This document shows, piece after piece, positions 44,040 to 55,773 of a stretch of 64,000 bases of DNA. The position numbers and the translations under genes were made by a program. This DNA is from Phorcus lineatus (lineage: Eukaryota > Mollusca > Gastropoda > Trochida > Trochidae): positions 44,477,064-44,541,063 of the forward strand of contig OV121092.1 of NCBI GenBank assembly GCA_921293015.1, given 5' to 3'. Within the stretch, counting starts at the first letter, position 1. The number at the start of each line of letters is the position of its first letter. Under the pieces are notes generated by a model. It worked only from the letters and a program-made list of their open reading frames with translations. It was not told the DNA's origin and ran no database searches.

Positions 44040-44950
44040 CATGGAAAAAATCAAACGTCTAACGTCATTACGATGAATGCGTTGCTATTCTTCTTTTTGC
44101 TGGCGGTTATCTGGAGGTGGTCCCTGTTGACTAACGATCCTATGCGTCCCAAATATGTTCAATCGGTGACATGTCAGGCTAGCATGCTGGCCACGGCAAA
44201 ACGTCAATGTTGTTAGCAAGGAAGTTCTGAGAAACTTGGGCATTGTCTTGTAAGATCACACCTTGTGCCTGTTGTCGAAGAAAGGAACAGACGACGGGAT
44301 GGAGAATGTCATCGACGTAACGCTGAGCCGTTAGATTTCCATTCACGTTAACCATCGGCGTCTTCTCCTCACCAGGTATGCCTCCCTAAACCATGACACT
44401 TCCTCCTCCGTAGGGCACCACTTCCTGAACGTAACATGCAGCGGTTCTCTCTCCCCGACGGCGGTAAACACGTACTCTTCCACCTCTTTTGAAGAGACAG
44501 AACCGACTTTCGTCAGAGAAAGCACCATCTGTCACTGACGTCGCCGCCAACGTAAAACCATCCTCGCCCATCTCAGTCTCCGTTTGCGATGTTCGGCTGT
44601 CAACAGCTGTCTCCGGAACGGTCTTTATGCCCTGATGCCATGGCACCTTAGACGTCTGGCTACTGTGCGTCTGCTTACCCGGTGAACAGTGCATTCTAAA
44701 CCGATGACGTCAATGTCAGGAAGCGGTTTCTGAGGTGTAACGTGCGCAGATATTGGTCGTCCTGGTGGGTTGTGACTCTCGATCGGCCTTATCTGAGTCT
44801 GTCTGAGGTCTTTCCCGAACGACGATAAGGTTGCATTAGTCTTGTGACCGTTGTACGGTGAAAGCCATGCGTCATCAATGATCCCGATTGCTCGCTCATT
44901 TCAAGTGTTTTATGTTACCAAATGGGTGTCTGACAACCAAATCGCATTGG
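44040..44950 (-). pseudogene. Decayed Tc1/mariner-like transposase
   Basis: On the - strand the N-terminal DNA-binding part is recognisable (HGFHRTTVTRLMQPYRRSGK, then VTTHQDDQYLRTLHLRN). The catalytic domain follows: GAFSDESRFCLF, GRVRVYRRRGER, GGGSVMV, ILQDNAQ, and DVLPWPACSPDMSPIEHIWD with the family's D and E residues. Frameshifts and stops break it into pieces. It is inserted in the first copy of the segmental duplication and absent from the second, so it came later. Transposase of a cut-and-paste DNA transposon; inactive. Confidence 0.88.
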
Positions 44951-46013
44951 TTTTATTCCCGTCGGGCATGGGGCTATTTTGCTTTGCATGAAACAGGTGA
45001 AAACCTTCTCTTGAAGTTACCAACCATCCACGATCCGGTAATTTATCACATACGTTTTGAGAAAGTATGTTTGTATTTAGTTGATAAAGTTGAGTCTAAA
45101 AGATCAGAAGCAATTGATATATGAACTAAATAACGTATCACTAATATTCAAATTTGCTGTCCAAACACTAACAATGGTTGCCTCTATGTTTAATGCGCAA
45201 ACATGCTTATGCTATGTATAAGAAATCGACGAAGTTACAGATGTGTTCTCAGTTTTTTTCCAGTCTAAGTGTTTTCAAAAGCTTCTCCCATTCCCAGTCA
45301 ATGTGTTTTAAGGCATCTTTTCCCGATTTTTTGCACAATCGACCTTACAATCAAACTATCAATTAGAATCCTTTCAAAACATATCTTATAAAGCATTTTC
45401 GTTTTGATGAAGTTGGCTTGCATTTCAGCTCCATGGGCTTACCTTATTGCAACCAATCAGACTCCATGTTTTCCTTTGAACGTCCAGGTCATATATGTGA
45501 GCATGCAATGATAAGGATTGTTTTAAACACCACGATACAAAGACAGAACTTCACCTCATGTCAATTTTCAAGTCTGTTCATTTTCTTTTCTTTATGTACA
45601 CAACAAGATTGAGGGTTAGGGGATTTAAACGATTATCCTGATGAAAAATCCAAGGGAAGACTTATAGATTATATTTTATCTAAAACTGCATTCAACTCTT
45701 TCAAAAATAACTTCAGGACTACCTATATATGAAATTTTATTTCCCTAAATGTAAGAGTGTACAAATACCTTTTTCCCATTCGACGATCAGCGCTGTCACC
45801 AAGGTCATCAAACATTCAAGGGGCCATGACTCTGCAAAAAGAATTTCGCGATCAAAAGCAGCATATTACGTGTATATAGAACTATTATTTCTTTCATAAT
45901 CTCATCCGTAATAGTCCTTGAAGATAAGCAAATTATGTTAACGTTATTCTTCAGGTCATTATCCTCCTTTCTCTTTGAAATTGAAGCTATTGTTAGAACG
46001 CAGATCTGGGTTT

Positions 46014-46029
46014 GGGGGGGGGGGGGGGG
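46014..46029 (+). repeat. Homopolymer of 16 G
   Basis: Sixteen consecutive G residues in AT-rich surroundings. Length is prone to sequencing error. Confidence 0.95.
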
Positions 46030-46374
46030 TTTGAGTAACTGATACCTTTCATCTATCCTCTCTCCACAATGGCCAAAGGTCGATTCAATTTCGTTGCAAT
46101 CTTTGAGAATCGAAACATAATTAGATGGTACATCAGCTAATGTAGGCTACATGAAATGATTTGACCACTTTAACTAAAGAAAGAAACCCAAGTGTAAACT
46201 AGATGAGCTAGTTAATGCTGTTTTGAATGTTAAACAGGTTTTTTTAATAAACTTTCCCCGTCTCCCACTTTTTTAAACTCAGTCACTAAACTTTCTCGTA
46301 TAATTTTGGAAATGTTTTGAATAGGACGTTGTTGAGGAACTTAAATACTTTGACATTGTGCTTAGAATTTATTT

Positions 46375-46900
46375 TTAAATTCACCAACTTGTTTTTAAAA
46401 GAATCTTTAAAAAGCAGCTTTTACGTCATTGACATGTATCTTTAAGAGTTAAAAATACGACTGGCAATTCTAACAGAATAAATGGGACAAAACAATATAT
46501 TTTCCTTCCATCATAAAGAACCACATTATTGTCAGATGTGCACCATCAACAAATTCAAGACATGCTTTGACAAATTTAAAGACATGGACATATCTTTTCA
46601 AACAATAAAACATTTGTTAAAATCCTTCTGACAGGATAAAGGGTGCCAGAATTAATTTATCAAATAAAACAACTTGTTTTAAAGGAAATCTTTAAAGAGT
46701 ATATTTTACGTCATGGACATATCTTTTCAAGTAATAAATCGTTGTAACAAGATAAAGGGGAGAAATTATTATGTTTTCCCTCACATCACGAAGAACAAAA
46801 CCGTTATTGGATCTACACCAATTCAAGTCATGCTTTGATAAATCAAGAGACATGAAGCACATGGGCGCAGAAACTAAGTAGTTGATCCTGATTTGAATGA
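46375..46900. repeat. Tandem duplication of about 275 bp
   Basis: 46375-46605 and 46650-46870 align in the same orientation: ACTTGTTTTTAAAAGAATC with ACTTGTTTTAAAGGAAATC, TTTTACGTCATTGACAT with TTTTACGTCATGGACAT, AATTCAAGACATGCTTTGA with AATTCAAGTCATGCTTTGA. Unit 2 at 51.1 kb has only one version, so this duplication may have followed the segmental one. Confidence 0.75.
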
Positions 46901-46930
46901 TAGTGAGACTGACTGTCCACAAGCGCCTGT

Positions 46931-49485
46931 GTCAATATATAGGGAACTTAAAAGTTTGGTCATTGTAGAAAAAAAATTGTAATCTAATTGTGTAAAAAAT
47001 AATAAAACTCAATTTAATCTTATGTCCGTATTGAGTCAATGTTTATCTCTGAAATGTGACACGTCAGCATAACAGGTATCTTAAACATCTTCATATTCAG
47101 AAAACTATTCTCTTCTTTTCAAAAAACTAATTCTTTGAATATGTCAGTTGTTAAAAGCATGATAAAGGGAAAACACTTTTGCAAATATTATTCATGTGAG
47201 ATGAGAAATCCGTTAAAGATAAAGTAGCAACGAGCCGGTTCTTTATGAATGATAAGAAAATATGACTTTTTAGAGCTACATTCAATACCTCTTATGTTGT
47301 TATTCCTGACATTCTGTCTGTTGAAAGTGTAAGAATATAAGGAAACATAAAATGTCGTCTTTTTCACCGTCAAGAAATTGTTTTCCTGAAAATATTACTT
47401 GTCTTATGTATGTTATTTCTGAAAGCCCTTAAAAAATTTCTCAGTTGTTTCCCAAATTAACTTGCCATGGCCTCGTTCTTTTTAAAACTAACACGTTGTT
47501 TAAAGATTATTAAATCAAATCAAGGTTTTTCTTCTCTTTACTTTTGCAAAAGCTACAATGGTTTTTTATGCAAGAACGAAAATGATAGATTATTAATGTT
47601 TCAAGAGGATATGTTGGTTTCCGAAAGCAAACGGAAGAAGACAGTTTGACAGTCACTGAAGTAGTAGTGGGTAATTGAAGTAGAAATGAGTGGTGAATAG
47701 AGCCTTGAGTCTCTTCTTCAGACATAGGTTATCCCTATAAGAAAGAAAGAATTAGTTTTTAGCTGAAAATGATTGATAGGAGTCTGTAGTATTTTGCAAC
47801 AGTACGTCATTCATAACCGGTCTATAAACGAACCTCTTAAAGTGTCACAACGAAACTGGTATTTATAGTCAATGATTTTCAAGAAAATACTTTTCAACAA
47901 AGGACGTTCACCCTATATTAAATCGGATTATTTGGTCCTATAGTTTTTAATCATGATTGGCGATACTTGGACCAAAATGTAGTTAATGAATTAGAATCAC
48001 AAGTTCACATTCCTAATGATAAAACATCATTTATAATATTTTGCCAATATTAACGCGTTACAAAACATTTTCATGGTACCCTAATAGATATCAATACTTA
48101 TTTCAAAACAACAAATAACAGATGGTAGAGGAGAAGCTTGTAGATTTGATTTAATATGAACTCCAATCTTTTCCTTACATTTCAATTTCAATTTTTATAA
48201 TCATCCGGAAAGATGTAAGAGAGGCTACGTCAATGATCATGTAAGTAATCACATACAATCAAAAACATAAATGCTTATGTAAAACAAATATGGGTAAAAG
48301 AAATTTTGGCTATGTGAGTACAAATGAAGTATCTTTATTAGCAACGTTTTCTTGTAAACCAAGCACGAAATGGGTCTTTCAGTGTCACACTCGAAAGGTT
48401 GGAGTAATGACAATTCATCAAAATCATCTCAGAACCCCCTTCCAAAAAGCTTAAAGCTTTTAGAGTGAATTTAACTTTAATGATATTCTTGGGGAAAAAA
48501 ACTAAAACGTATACTCCTAGAAATTACATCATGTATACAAGTAATGTCAACTTTGCAATTGAAATGCAATTTTAATGTGTTTAAATTTGTCTCATTAGAA
48601 GAAAAGCGTGACTAACTGCAAGTAAGCACTGTACTGTACTGTACTGTTTGTCTCTTGCGAATGAGACACAAAAATATATAAATTACCTATAAATGACTTT
48701 TGGTCCTTTTCGATAAAGAACAAATAAAGTCTTTCTAAATCAACTAAATAGATTCTCTAATCGTCTGCAGCCTAAACGATTCGGCTGCCTAGTGTGTAAT
48801 GACAAAACTGTCTAGACAAGTCTGGCGACCAGACAACGAAAAGCCCGTGCATTTGACGCACGTACGTGAAATGAACAACAGGTGCTCGCCTGAAGCCCAT
48901 GTTGCGTTTTGGCGAATGAATATGACTAAATTGAAGAAACATGAATTGTCTTCAGAACAGTGACTTCTGAATATTGGCACCAATGACAAAACGTGTATTT
49001 ATCCAGAAGCAGGTAAACCAATTAGACTCAAAAGTTTTTGTGGTAGTATAACAATAATCTCTTTTATTCATTTAATTTTATAATACTCTTATATTAGAAA
49101 CACATCTCAAGAAAGGCAAATATTTCCAAAAGGACTCAATTATGAAGTGGAAAAGATTATTTTGACGAAATAGATAGATATTCTTGAAGCAGTATATATA
49201 TATATCTTGTTCCTTAAAATTGAATTTGTCCAACATAAATAAATCATTTAACATAATGACATGAACACTCTCAATAAGAATCAAACAGTTTAAATTTGTA
49301 GATAAACTTACACTTTTGAAAACGTGTTATTGAATATCAATTTAGATCTGCTTGTTGATATGATTTTTCGAATGAATTAATAGGTACGAGTCCATTTTCA
49401 TTACCCATTTATTCCATTTTGCCGTTGAAGCTGTGAATAATCAGTAAATAATACCTTTCTAAAGTTGTTTTTATCACAAAAGATT
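46931..49485. other. No gene recognised
   Basis: AT-rich. A GTACT run (about 48628-48646) is the only simple repeat noted. 48770-49010 has slightly higher GC and ends in an AGCAG|GTAAAC donor-like site on +, but no supported frame. Confidence 0.35.
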
Positions 49486-49800
49486 TTACATCACCACTGC
49501 GAGCGATTGGACAGTTGGAAGTCTCCTTAGAGGAAAGTGTTGTATAGTCCCAATGCCTGTGACATCACCATGACTCAAGTGAAGGACCCGGATGGGGCAG
49601 TCCCTGCATTGATAGCACTTCCTCAGCCTGTACGCCTCGAGCGCTCTTTGGAGGAACTGGTCTGCAGGATGCGACCCCAAAAAGCAATACCTCTGGTGAT
49701 GTTTCGGTTTTTGCCACTGAGTCGTGACATTCTAAAAACCATTTTATTCATCAAGTGCAGATCTGAAGTAAATGAAGACACAAACTTCTAACCTTACACA
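49486..49800. other. GC-richer island with open frames on both strands, unidentified
   Basis: An island of higher GC in AT-rich DNA. The + strand has an 84-codon frame (VKDPDGAVPALIALPQPVRL, then ERSLEELVCRM). The - strand has a 35-codon frame from an ATG near 49731 (MSRLSGKNRNITRGIAFWGR) and a 64-codon frame. None can be assigned. It could be a decayed transposase or an exon. Confidence 0.25.
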
Positions 49801-49974
49801 AAGCGCAAAAGAACAAAGACAAAACTTGTATAAGCCAAATTGACTCTATACTATGGCATTATTTTGTATTATATTACCTTGTGGTCCCAGACAAGTAGAT
49901 GCAACACATACCTTGTTAATCTCTAATTCAAATTTTTTAAAAATTGAATAGTTACATTTTTAAAGAATAAACTA

Positions 49975-51340
49975 CTTCATGGAAACTGGAAACCTCACAT
50001 TATAAAATTATTTTGTTTGGGCAGCTTTCATTACAATTCAACACGCCTTATCACGGAGATAACAAACAAGGTAGTTCATCAAATATAAGCTAATCCGTAT
50101 ATGTATCCAGAGTATAAATGAAGATAATCTTAAGGTTTATCGTGATTTAATTGAGGGTCATGTCCTCTTCATTTAACAGGATAAACTCCATTATAAACAG
50201 CATAAGATCATCCGTACTCACTGAACTTTTAAAACGTGTCAAATACCAGGCTAGATTATCCAGACACAAGCTATTTCCTGTTTAATTAGATTTGCTAGCG
50301 TTCATGAAAAGCATTTCAATTTAAATTGAAAAGTGCAAAGATCTTTAAATACTTGCGAACGTCCATTAGTTCCACGTGCCTTGGCAGCGTGAAACAAACG
50401 TGATCACTAACGACTTTTCTTTTACTTTGTTGTTTTTATACATTTATGGATATCATTATTCATTATAAAGGCACATGCACATCAGGATTTTGACACACAG
50501 ATAATGCCTTTCTATCTATATAACTATCGATTCACACTCTGGTAATATACATAAGCCTTTTGGAAGATATGTACGTATTCAAATGAAAATTCTAAAAGAT
50601 CAAAAGCAATTATTAAACTTAAATATCAGAAATATTCAACTTTGCTTACAACATTAACACCACAAATTTGATGGAAGTATGTTTCATGCAAAATGTTTCT
50701 TATACTATGTTGAAGAAATCGGCCATCTAACATTTAGCGTAGTTCTCAGTTAAGAAATTTATTTGTTTCAAAAGCTAAGCACATTCCTAGAAGCCGTTTC
50801 AAGCATCCGTATTTCCGATTTTTTTAACAATCGACCCTACCTTTCCTTTACAAAAGGCCTTTCAATGACATCACTTATATCTGCAAGGTCTCACCTTGTT
50901 TCAGTCAATAAAAATGCATCTTTGCCTTTGAAAGTCCAGGTATTTTGAAAACTGCTTTCAACTTTATCAAATCCTCTATCCAAAACTCAGTCACTTAACT
51001 ATCTCGAGTAAATTTCGAAATCTTTTGAATAGGACGTAATTGCATGTTTTGGAACTTAAATACTTTGACACTGTGCTAGAATTAATTTATCAAATAAAAC
51101 AACTTGTTTTAAAGGAAATCTTTAAAAGAGTATATTTTATAAATCGTTGTAACAGGATAAAGGGGAGAAAGTATTGTGTTTTCCCTCACATCATGAAGAA
51201 TAAAAACGTTATTGGATGTTCACCAATTCAAGACATGCTTTGATAAATCAAGAGACATGAAGCACATGGCGGCAGAAACTAACTAGTGGATCCTGATTTG
51301 AATTGCTAATGAACTGACTGGCTAAGGTCAGTGCCCACAC
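49975..51340. repeat. Segmental duplication, unit 2
   Basis: Shorter, diverged direct copy of 43280-46930, including the TATA-box block (TATAAAT at 50113-50119) and the final block up to AAACTAACTAGTGGATCCTG, which corresponds to AAACTAAGTAGTTGATCCTG near 46872-46891. It lacks the Tc1-like insertion. Confidence 0.75.
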
Positions 51341-53204
51341 TTGATTTTAGAGGCGCTATTGTCAATTCATCTACATCAAACTCTCAATCTGGTATCTGAT
51401 GAATACTATGTCATATAAAGGGCTGGGGCTTGTTGTAAGAGTTTTAATCTTAGAAAACTACCAAGTTTGGTCATTCTGTAAAGATAAAGAAAGTCATTCA
51501 CTCTTTGAAATGTTCTTATTTTGTGAAATATAACTAAATCAAAGTATATTGTAGTGAATGCATACCTATACATTTGATGAAGTATATGATCACGATAATG
51601 CTCTGCACTTTTGATAAAAAAACAACCCTGCCGCATCTTGTGAATAGTGATAAAGTTCTAAAAACGTGAATACATAAAACATATAATTGATCAAAAGATT
51701 TAGTGATAGTTGTACATGTTAGCAAATGGCTTAAGAGTAAAGAAGGTTTAAGACTTTCGAAGAATGGACAACTGTACTGTAATCTTCTTGATATATTGAA
51801 ATCAGTTATTACCTATTCGACTGCAAAGAAGTGTGTATAAAATTATTTCTTCACAGGTTATAGAGTGACTATTAAAAACACAAATATGCGTTTATGACCT
51901 TATGATATTTTACATGCCTATGCCTGTGCGTATGGGCAGTTAACTATCCTTTTGGGAAATTGCATTTCATTTGAGACTTTAAATGATACATTATAAATGA
52001 TATATAGCCTAAATTGCGATGAGTCAATTAAAAGCAGTTCTAGATCTTATCTGAAAGAAACATACCCAATACCAAAGACTTGCCAAAACATTTCCCATCA
52101 TTCATCTCATTAGTAAATAGTTTAAATCTTTCCTTTGTAGAGGTCCAGTTTAACTAAAAATTCTGAAACATCGAATGATAGCTAATACATCTTATAGATA
52201 TCTGCAGATAAATTGATTGTAAGTGTATCTCAAATGTAAAAGTAATTAAAATTGATAATGTATTTATCCGTTATTAATAATTGATAGTGTAATATGGTAG
52301 GCATTTATGTGCTGAGGTGTAAAAAAATATAAAATAGTTTATACTGTCTTCTTCTCTCGCTTACATGAAAGGCATGTTTTCATGATTTGAATAAATAGTG
52401 CATTTTCAATATGAATGACATCTGGTATGTGTTCCTAGTCTGAACGGACACTTGGTAAAGAAGTTTTACTTTAAAAGAGTTACGTTTAAAACATCTTATG
52501 GATACTACAATAAATATATTCTACAGATAAGATTTCACGAAGAAAATGAAATCCATCTATGCTGAAATAAACTTTTTAAAACTATATAAAGATTAAATTA
52601 TAATACAAGATCCATTAATGCTGGTATAAAAAGTTTAAACTTTATCGATGATGCTTTGTATAAAGCTTCTGTTGGTTTGCAATGTTCATACGGCCCTCAC
52701 AATCTTCAAATCTTAATTACAACAAACTAATCGAGATTTCTATAACTCATATAAATCGTTATAACTAAAATCACTGAGGTATATGGAATAGCTTATGTCG
52801 ATTCATTTTGTCATATACTTTCGATATGTTTAGCACTGTAACAGAATTTCCCGAAAAAGTTAATGAAATCTTCTAATCTAAAGATTAATCGATCAGACAC
52901 TTGTCATTGAAAATCACCAGCTAAGTCAACCGCACATAGACTGTTTAACAAACCTGTTATTTTCATTCATTCATTCTATTACGTTTAAATTGCAATGAGG
53001 CCAACAGTTCAACATGTAAAAAAGTGTGATACATAAAATCACTGCGCCAGACAAGATTCTTTCAAATTCTAAACGTGACTCAATGCGTTCATATTGTTTC
53101 TCAGTTTAAATACATTCTTTAAGAATATACAAAGTTTGATTGAGTTATCATAATCATCTATTGAAAACAAGCTTGTTCATATGTGGGTGGGGATGACAAT
53201 TAAC
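51341..53204. other. No gene recognised
   Basis: AT-rich, stop-dense. No repeats or exons recognised up to the LINE remnant that follows. Confidence 0.4.
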
Positions 53205-53990
53205 CGGAAGATGTCAACTCCTCAGATCATTATATACAGGGCATACTTGAATGACATGATATTCATCCTCTAGTTGTGATTTACAAAATGTACAAGTTGT
53301 ATCTGAATTTCTATAATGCCCATAACAATTCATTCTGAAACCATGAATATTACAACGTAACTTTGTGAGACATCTCCGTAAACCTGCGTTACTGATTGTT
53401 AAATACATCTCCGAATAGTAGTCATGTTTGATCTTAGGATAGAATTGTAGAGAACTTGATATTGATATTTCGTGGTTCTACTCTTGGAGATATATATCTT
53501 TACATCGTTGATGAATCATTTCTAGATAGTATTTTTTGTTTTCAACAGTCTGGGATACCAATGCATACCCAAAGCCGTATTTAAAAAGCAGTCTCCTTAC
53601 TTTTGAGACCCAAATTTCATCTCCTGATTCATCAAATCTTTTTAACATTTCATAACACCTCCTGGTATATCTAGATGACGGTCGGCGAAGAAGCCTGATC
53701 CAAAATGCTAGAAATCTGACATTTGCATATAAGATTAATGGATATAGTCCGCACTCAGCTAGGAAAGCTTTGTTTTGAGCTCTGGAGCCAACTTGTAGAA
53801 TAATTTTACAATAGTTAGTAAGCACATTTTCAATAGAATTTCGAGTTTCCCAAACCCTTAATTCTGCTCCATACAAGAAAATCGTCTTGATTTTTCCATG
53901 AAATATCTTCAATTCAAGTGAAATCTGTTTTATTTGGCCACAGGCCAGTATACAAAATCGATATAAATACATTTATGAAAAATCATATAA
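53205..53990 (-). pseudogene. C-terminal part of a LINE reverse transcriptase, one in-frame stop
   Basis: Read on the - strand, one frame from 53972 to 53214 encodes a non-LTR retrotransposon C-terminus: KIFHGKIKTIFLYGAELRVW, then QNKAFLAECGLYPLILYANV, a WVSKVRRLLFKYGFGY block, and finally CTFCKSQLEDEYHVIQVCPV with the C-x2-C and H-x4-C zinc-ribbon-like signature. A single TAG at 53478-53480 interrupts it where related proteins usually have Trp. The upstream catalytic RT core is absent, so it is 5'-truncated and inactive. Confidence 0.88.
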
Positions 53991-54104
53991 ATATTGTACA
54001 TTTTTGATGTTTTCGTTGATACATAGAGCTTGATCTGCAGAATTACCATGAATTAAAACAAGAAGGTTACTTTGGCAATGTCAAACAATTCAATTCTCTT
54101 AGTT

Positions 54105-54240
54105 CATAGACATTTTCAATAGGTTTTCGAGTTTCGCAAACCGATAATTCTGCTTCATACATTAAAATTGGCTTTATTTTTCCATCAAATATCTTTAAAG
54201 CAGCGTTTACTGGCAAATGTTTGTATTTACTGAAACTGAA
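54105..54240 (-). pseudogene. Second, shorter LINE C-terminal fragment
   Basis: On the - strand it encodes AALKIFDGKIKPILMYEAEL then SVCETRKPIENV, homologous to about 40 residues of the neighbouring LINE remnant. It is a separate, diverged copy in the same orientation. Confidence 0.75.
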
Positions 54241-54772
54241 TTTAGTGAATATTGAAACATTTTATTGGGAACAACGCCTTTTCAGCTTGTTGGGACAAAC
54301 CTATTACGAGTCCATTTAACCAACTTCTTAAGAGACGATTTAAAATCTAGCTTAGCATTTGTCATCATGACACAGGCTATTTCCCTGTTTCCCTTAATGT
54401 CTTGTCCCTACATAATGGCACCTGGGGACAATCCTCGAATTGTTTTCTGGAATGACTGTGCCTGTCGCAGACAGCGATTTGTATGCAGATCAAATAACTG
54501 ATCTACAATATTAACAAACCTGCATGCAAATTACCTAATCACGAAGGGTATTCTTTCTAGCTTCATTGATTTTCATTTGTTGATACCCTAGAGATCGGTT
54601 TCTGGTCAAGCTATGTTTGTCTTTTAAAGTGTCCTATATTAAGAAATGATTTATTACAAGGGTTAATTGAAAATCAAACATTATCCTGTGAAGTTCATAA
54701 TCTAACCAAGCCAATTTATATTAAGTTTTATTAAAAGTTGGATTTATTACATAAACCTTAGAAATCGTTACG
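54241..54772. other. Spacer between LINE remnants and the BEL/Pao element
   Basis: No feature recognised; the 78-codon + frame at 54265-54501 has no family signature. Confidence 0.35.
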
Positions 54773-54780
54773 GGAGAGTA
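54773..54780. repeat. Target-site duplication, left copy
   Basis: GGAGAGTA directly before the left LTR; identical to 63445-63452. The last two bases (TA) may instead belong to the LTR, since TA also precedes the inner border of the other LTR. Confidence 0.75.
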
Positions 54781-55153
54781 TGATGACACAAGCACTGTTC
54801 GTAATTCAAATGTGTTATCATCAGACAACCTCAGAAATAAGTAATTACACAAGTGGAGGGTAAAAGAAGTGTGCTCTTACAGGCATAAAGTTCCAACAGC
54901 GTAAGTATTGTGGCTGTATTAGTTCTTTGATTCGCCATGTGCGTTTTGAACACCGGAAACGACAAACAAAAAAGGTAGATAACTCTAACTGAACAGTGAA
55001 ACTGGTTCCCCGGTAAGAAGCGCTCACATCATTTGCGCTATGAGTAACATCTAACATAAAATGGAGGGATGCGCCCGTAAAATAATCAAGTGTCGATAAG
55101 TAATTAGACAAAGTTTGTGGTGCACGTATTAAGAGTCCTCATGGGCCACAACA
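54781..55153 (-). repeat. 3' LTR of the BEL/Pao element
   Basis: 373 bp, TG...CA ends (starts TGTTGTGGCCC and ends GTGTCATCA on the - strand). It differs from the 5' LTR at three positions only: 54814, 54875 and 54893. An 88-codon frame inside is carried by both LTRs and has no family signature. Confidence 0.95.
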
Positions 55154-55163
55154 CTCCCCTTCT
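55154..55163 (-). other. Polypurine tract
   Basis: On the - strand AGAAGGGGAG lies immediately before the 3' LTR start. This is the plus-strand primer site expected for an LTR retrotransposon. Confidence 0.8.
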
Positions 55164-55334
55164 GATTTTGGCAAAAATCACAATTGAAACTGAAATGAAA
55201 GCATAATAGACATAATAAGAAGTTCCTTTATAATACTAAAGGAGGTAGTCGCAATTATGGATTGTCCTGAGAATAATCATTAAGACTAGAGTAAGTCGGG
55301 ATGCTGGTATCTGAGTCAAAGCAAACGGACTAGT

Positions 55335-55772
55335 TCAGTCACTGGACGGATGTACAATGTAAGTCACACATTTGCTGTCCTTGCATACATGGACTGCCAC
55401 TTTCCTAACTAGTCCATCGGGTTCGGGATACACAGAGTCAACGCGTCCCATGGGCCACTCATTTCTCGCACTTTGAGTATCCTTCATGAGAACAACACCG
55501 CCTTCTTGCAAGTTTGGTTTTGAAACTTGCCACTTAGGCCTTCTCTGCAGGGTGTGAAGATATTCTGACTTCCATCGTCGCCAGAACTCCTCGGCAAGAG
55601 TTTGGACTTGTCTCCACTGGACTTTGTACATGTCTTTGCTGTCGAAGTTAGCATTGAAGTTTGATACGTGAACATTCTTTTGAGTCAAGATCATAGCAGG
55701 TGATAATAGTGTTGGCAATTCAGGGTCAGTTGATATCACAGTTATTGGTCGTGCATTTATGATGGCTGTCAC
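55335..55772 (-). pseudogene. Integrase C-terminal region of the BEL/Pao pol, frameshifted off
   Basis: 145 codons continuing the integrase in another frame. It opens AIINARPITVISTDPELPTL, typical of the post-DDE region of BEL/Pao integrases, then has YKVQWRQVQTLAEEFWRRWK and a final GRVDSVYPEPDGLVRKVAVH domain seen at the C-terminus of Pao-type polyproteins. One frameshift near 55780 separates it from the main pol frame. Confidence 0.9.
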
Positions 55773-55773
55773 C

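Larger units (their letters stand above)
43280..46930. repeat. Segmental duplication, unit 1
   Basis: Collinear with 49975-51340 in direct orientation. Matches include GTATCCAGGGTATAAATGGA (43412-43431) with GTATCCAGAGTATAAATGAA (50103-50122), blocks around 45060-45370 with 50560-50850, TTTTGAATAGGACGTTG with TTTTGAATAGGACGTAA, and GAATTAATTTATCAAATAAA in both. Unit 1 is longer because it holds a Tc1-like element and extra sequence at about 45.5-46.2 kb. No conserved reading frame was found. Confidence 0.75.

Noticed and set aside
54845..55111. 88-residue protein present twice (also 63136-63402)
   Set aside because: It is the same frame in the two LTRs, has no family signature, and the frame opens at TTG.
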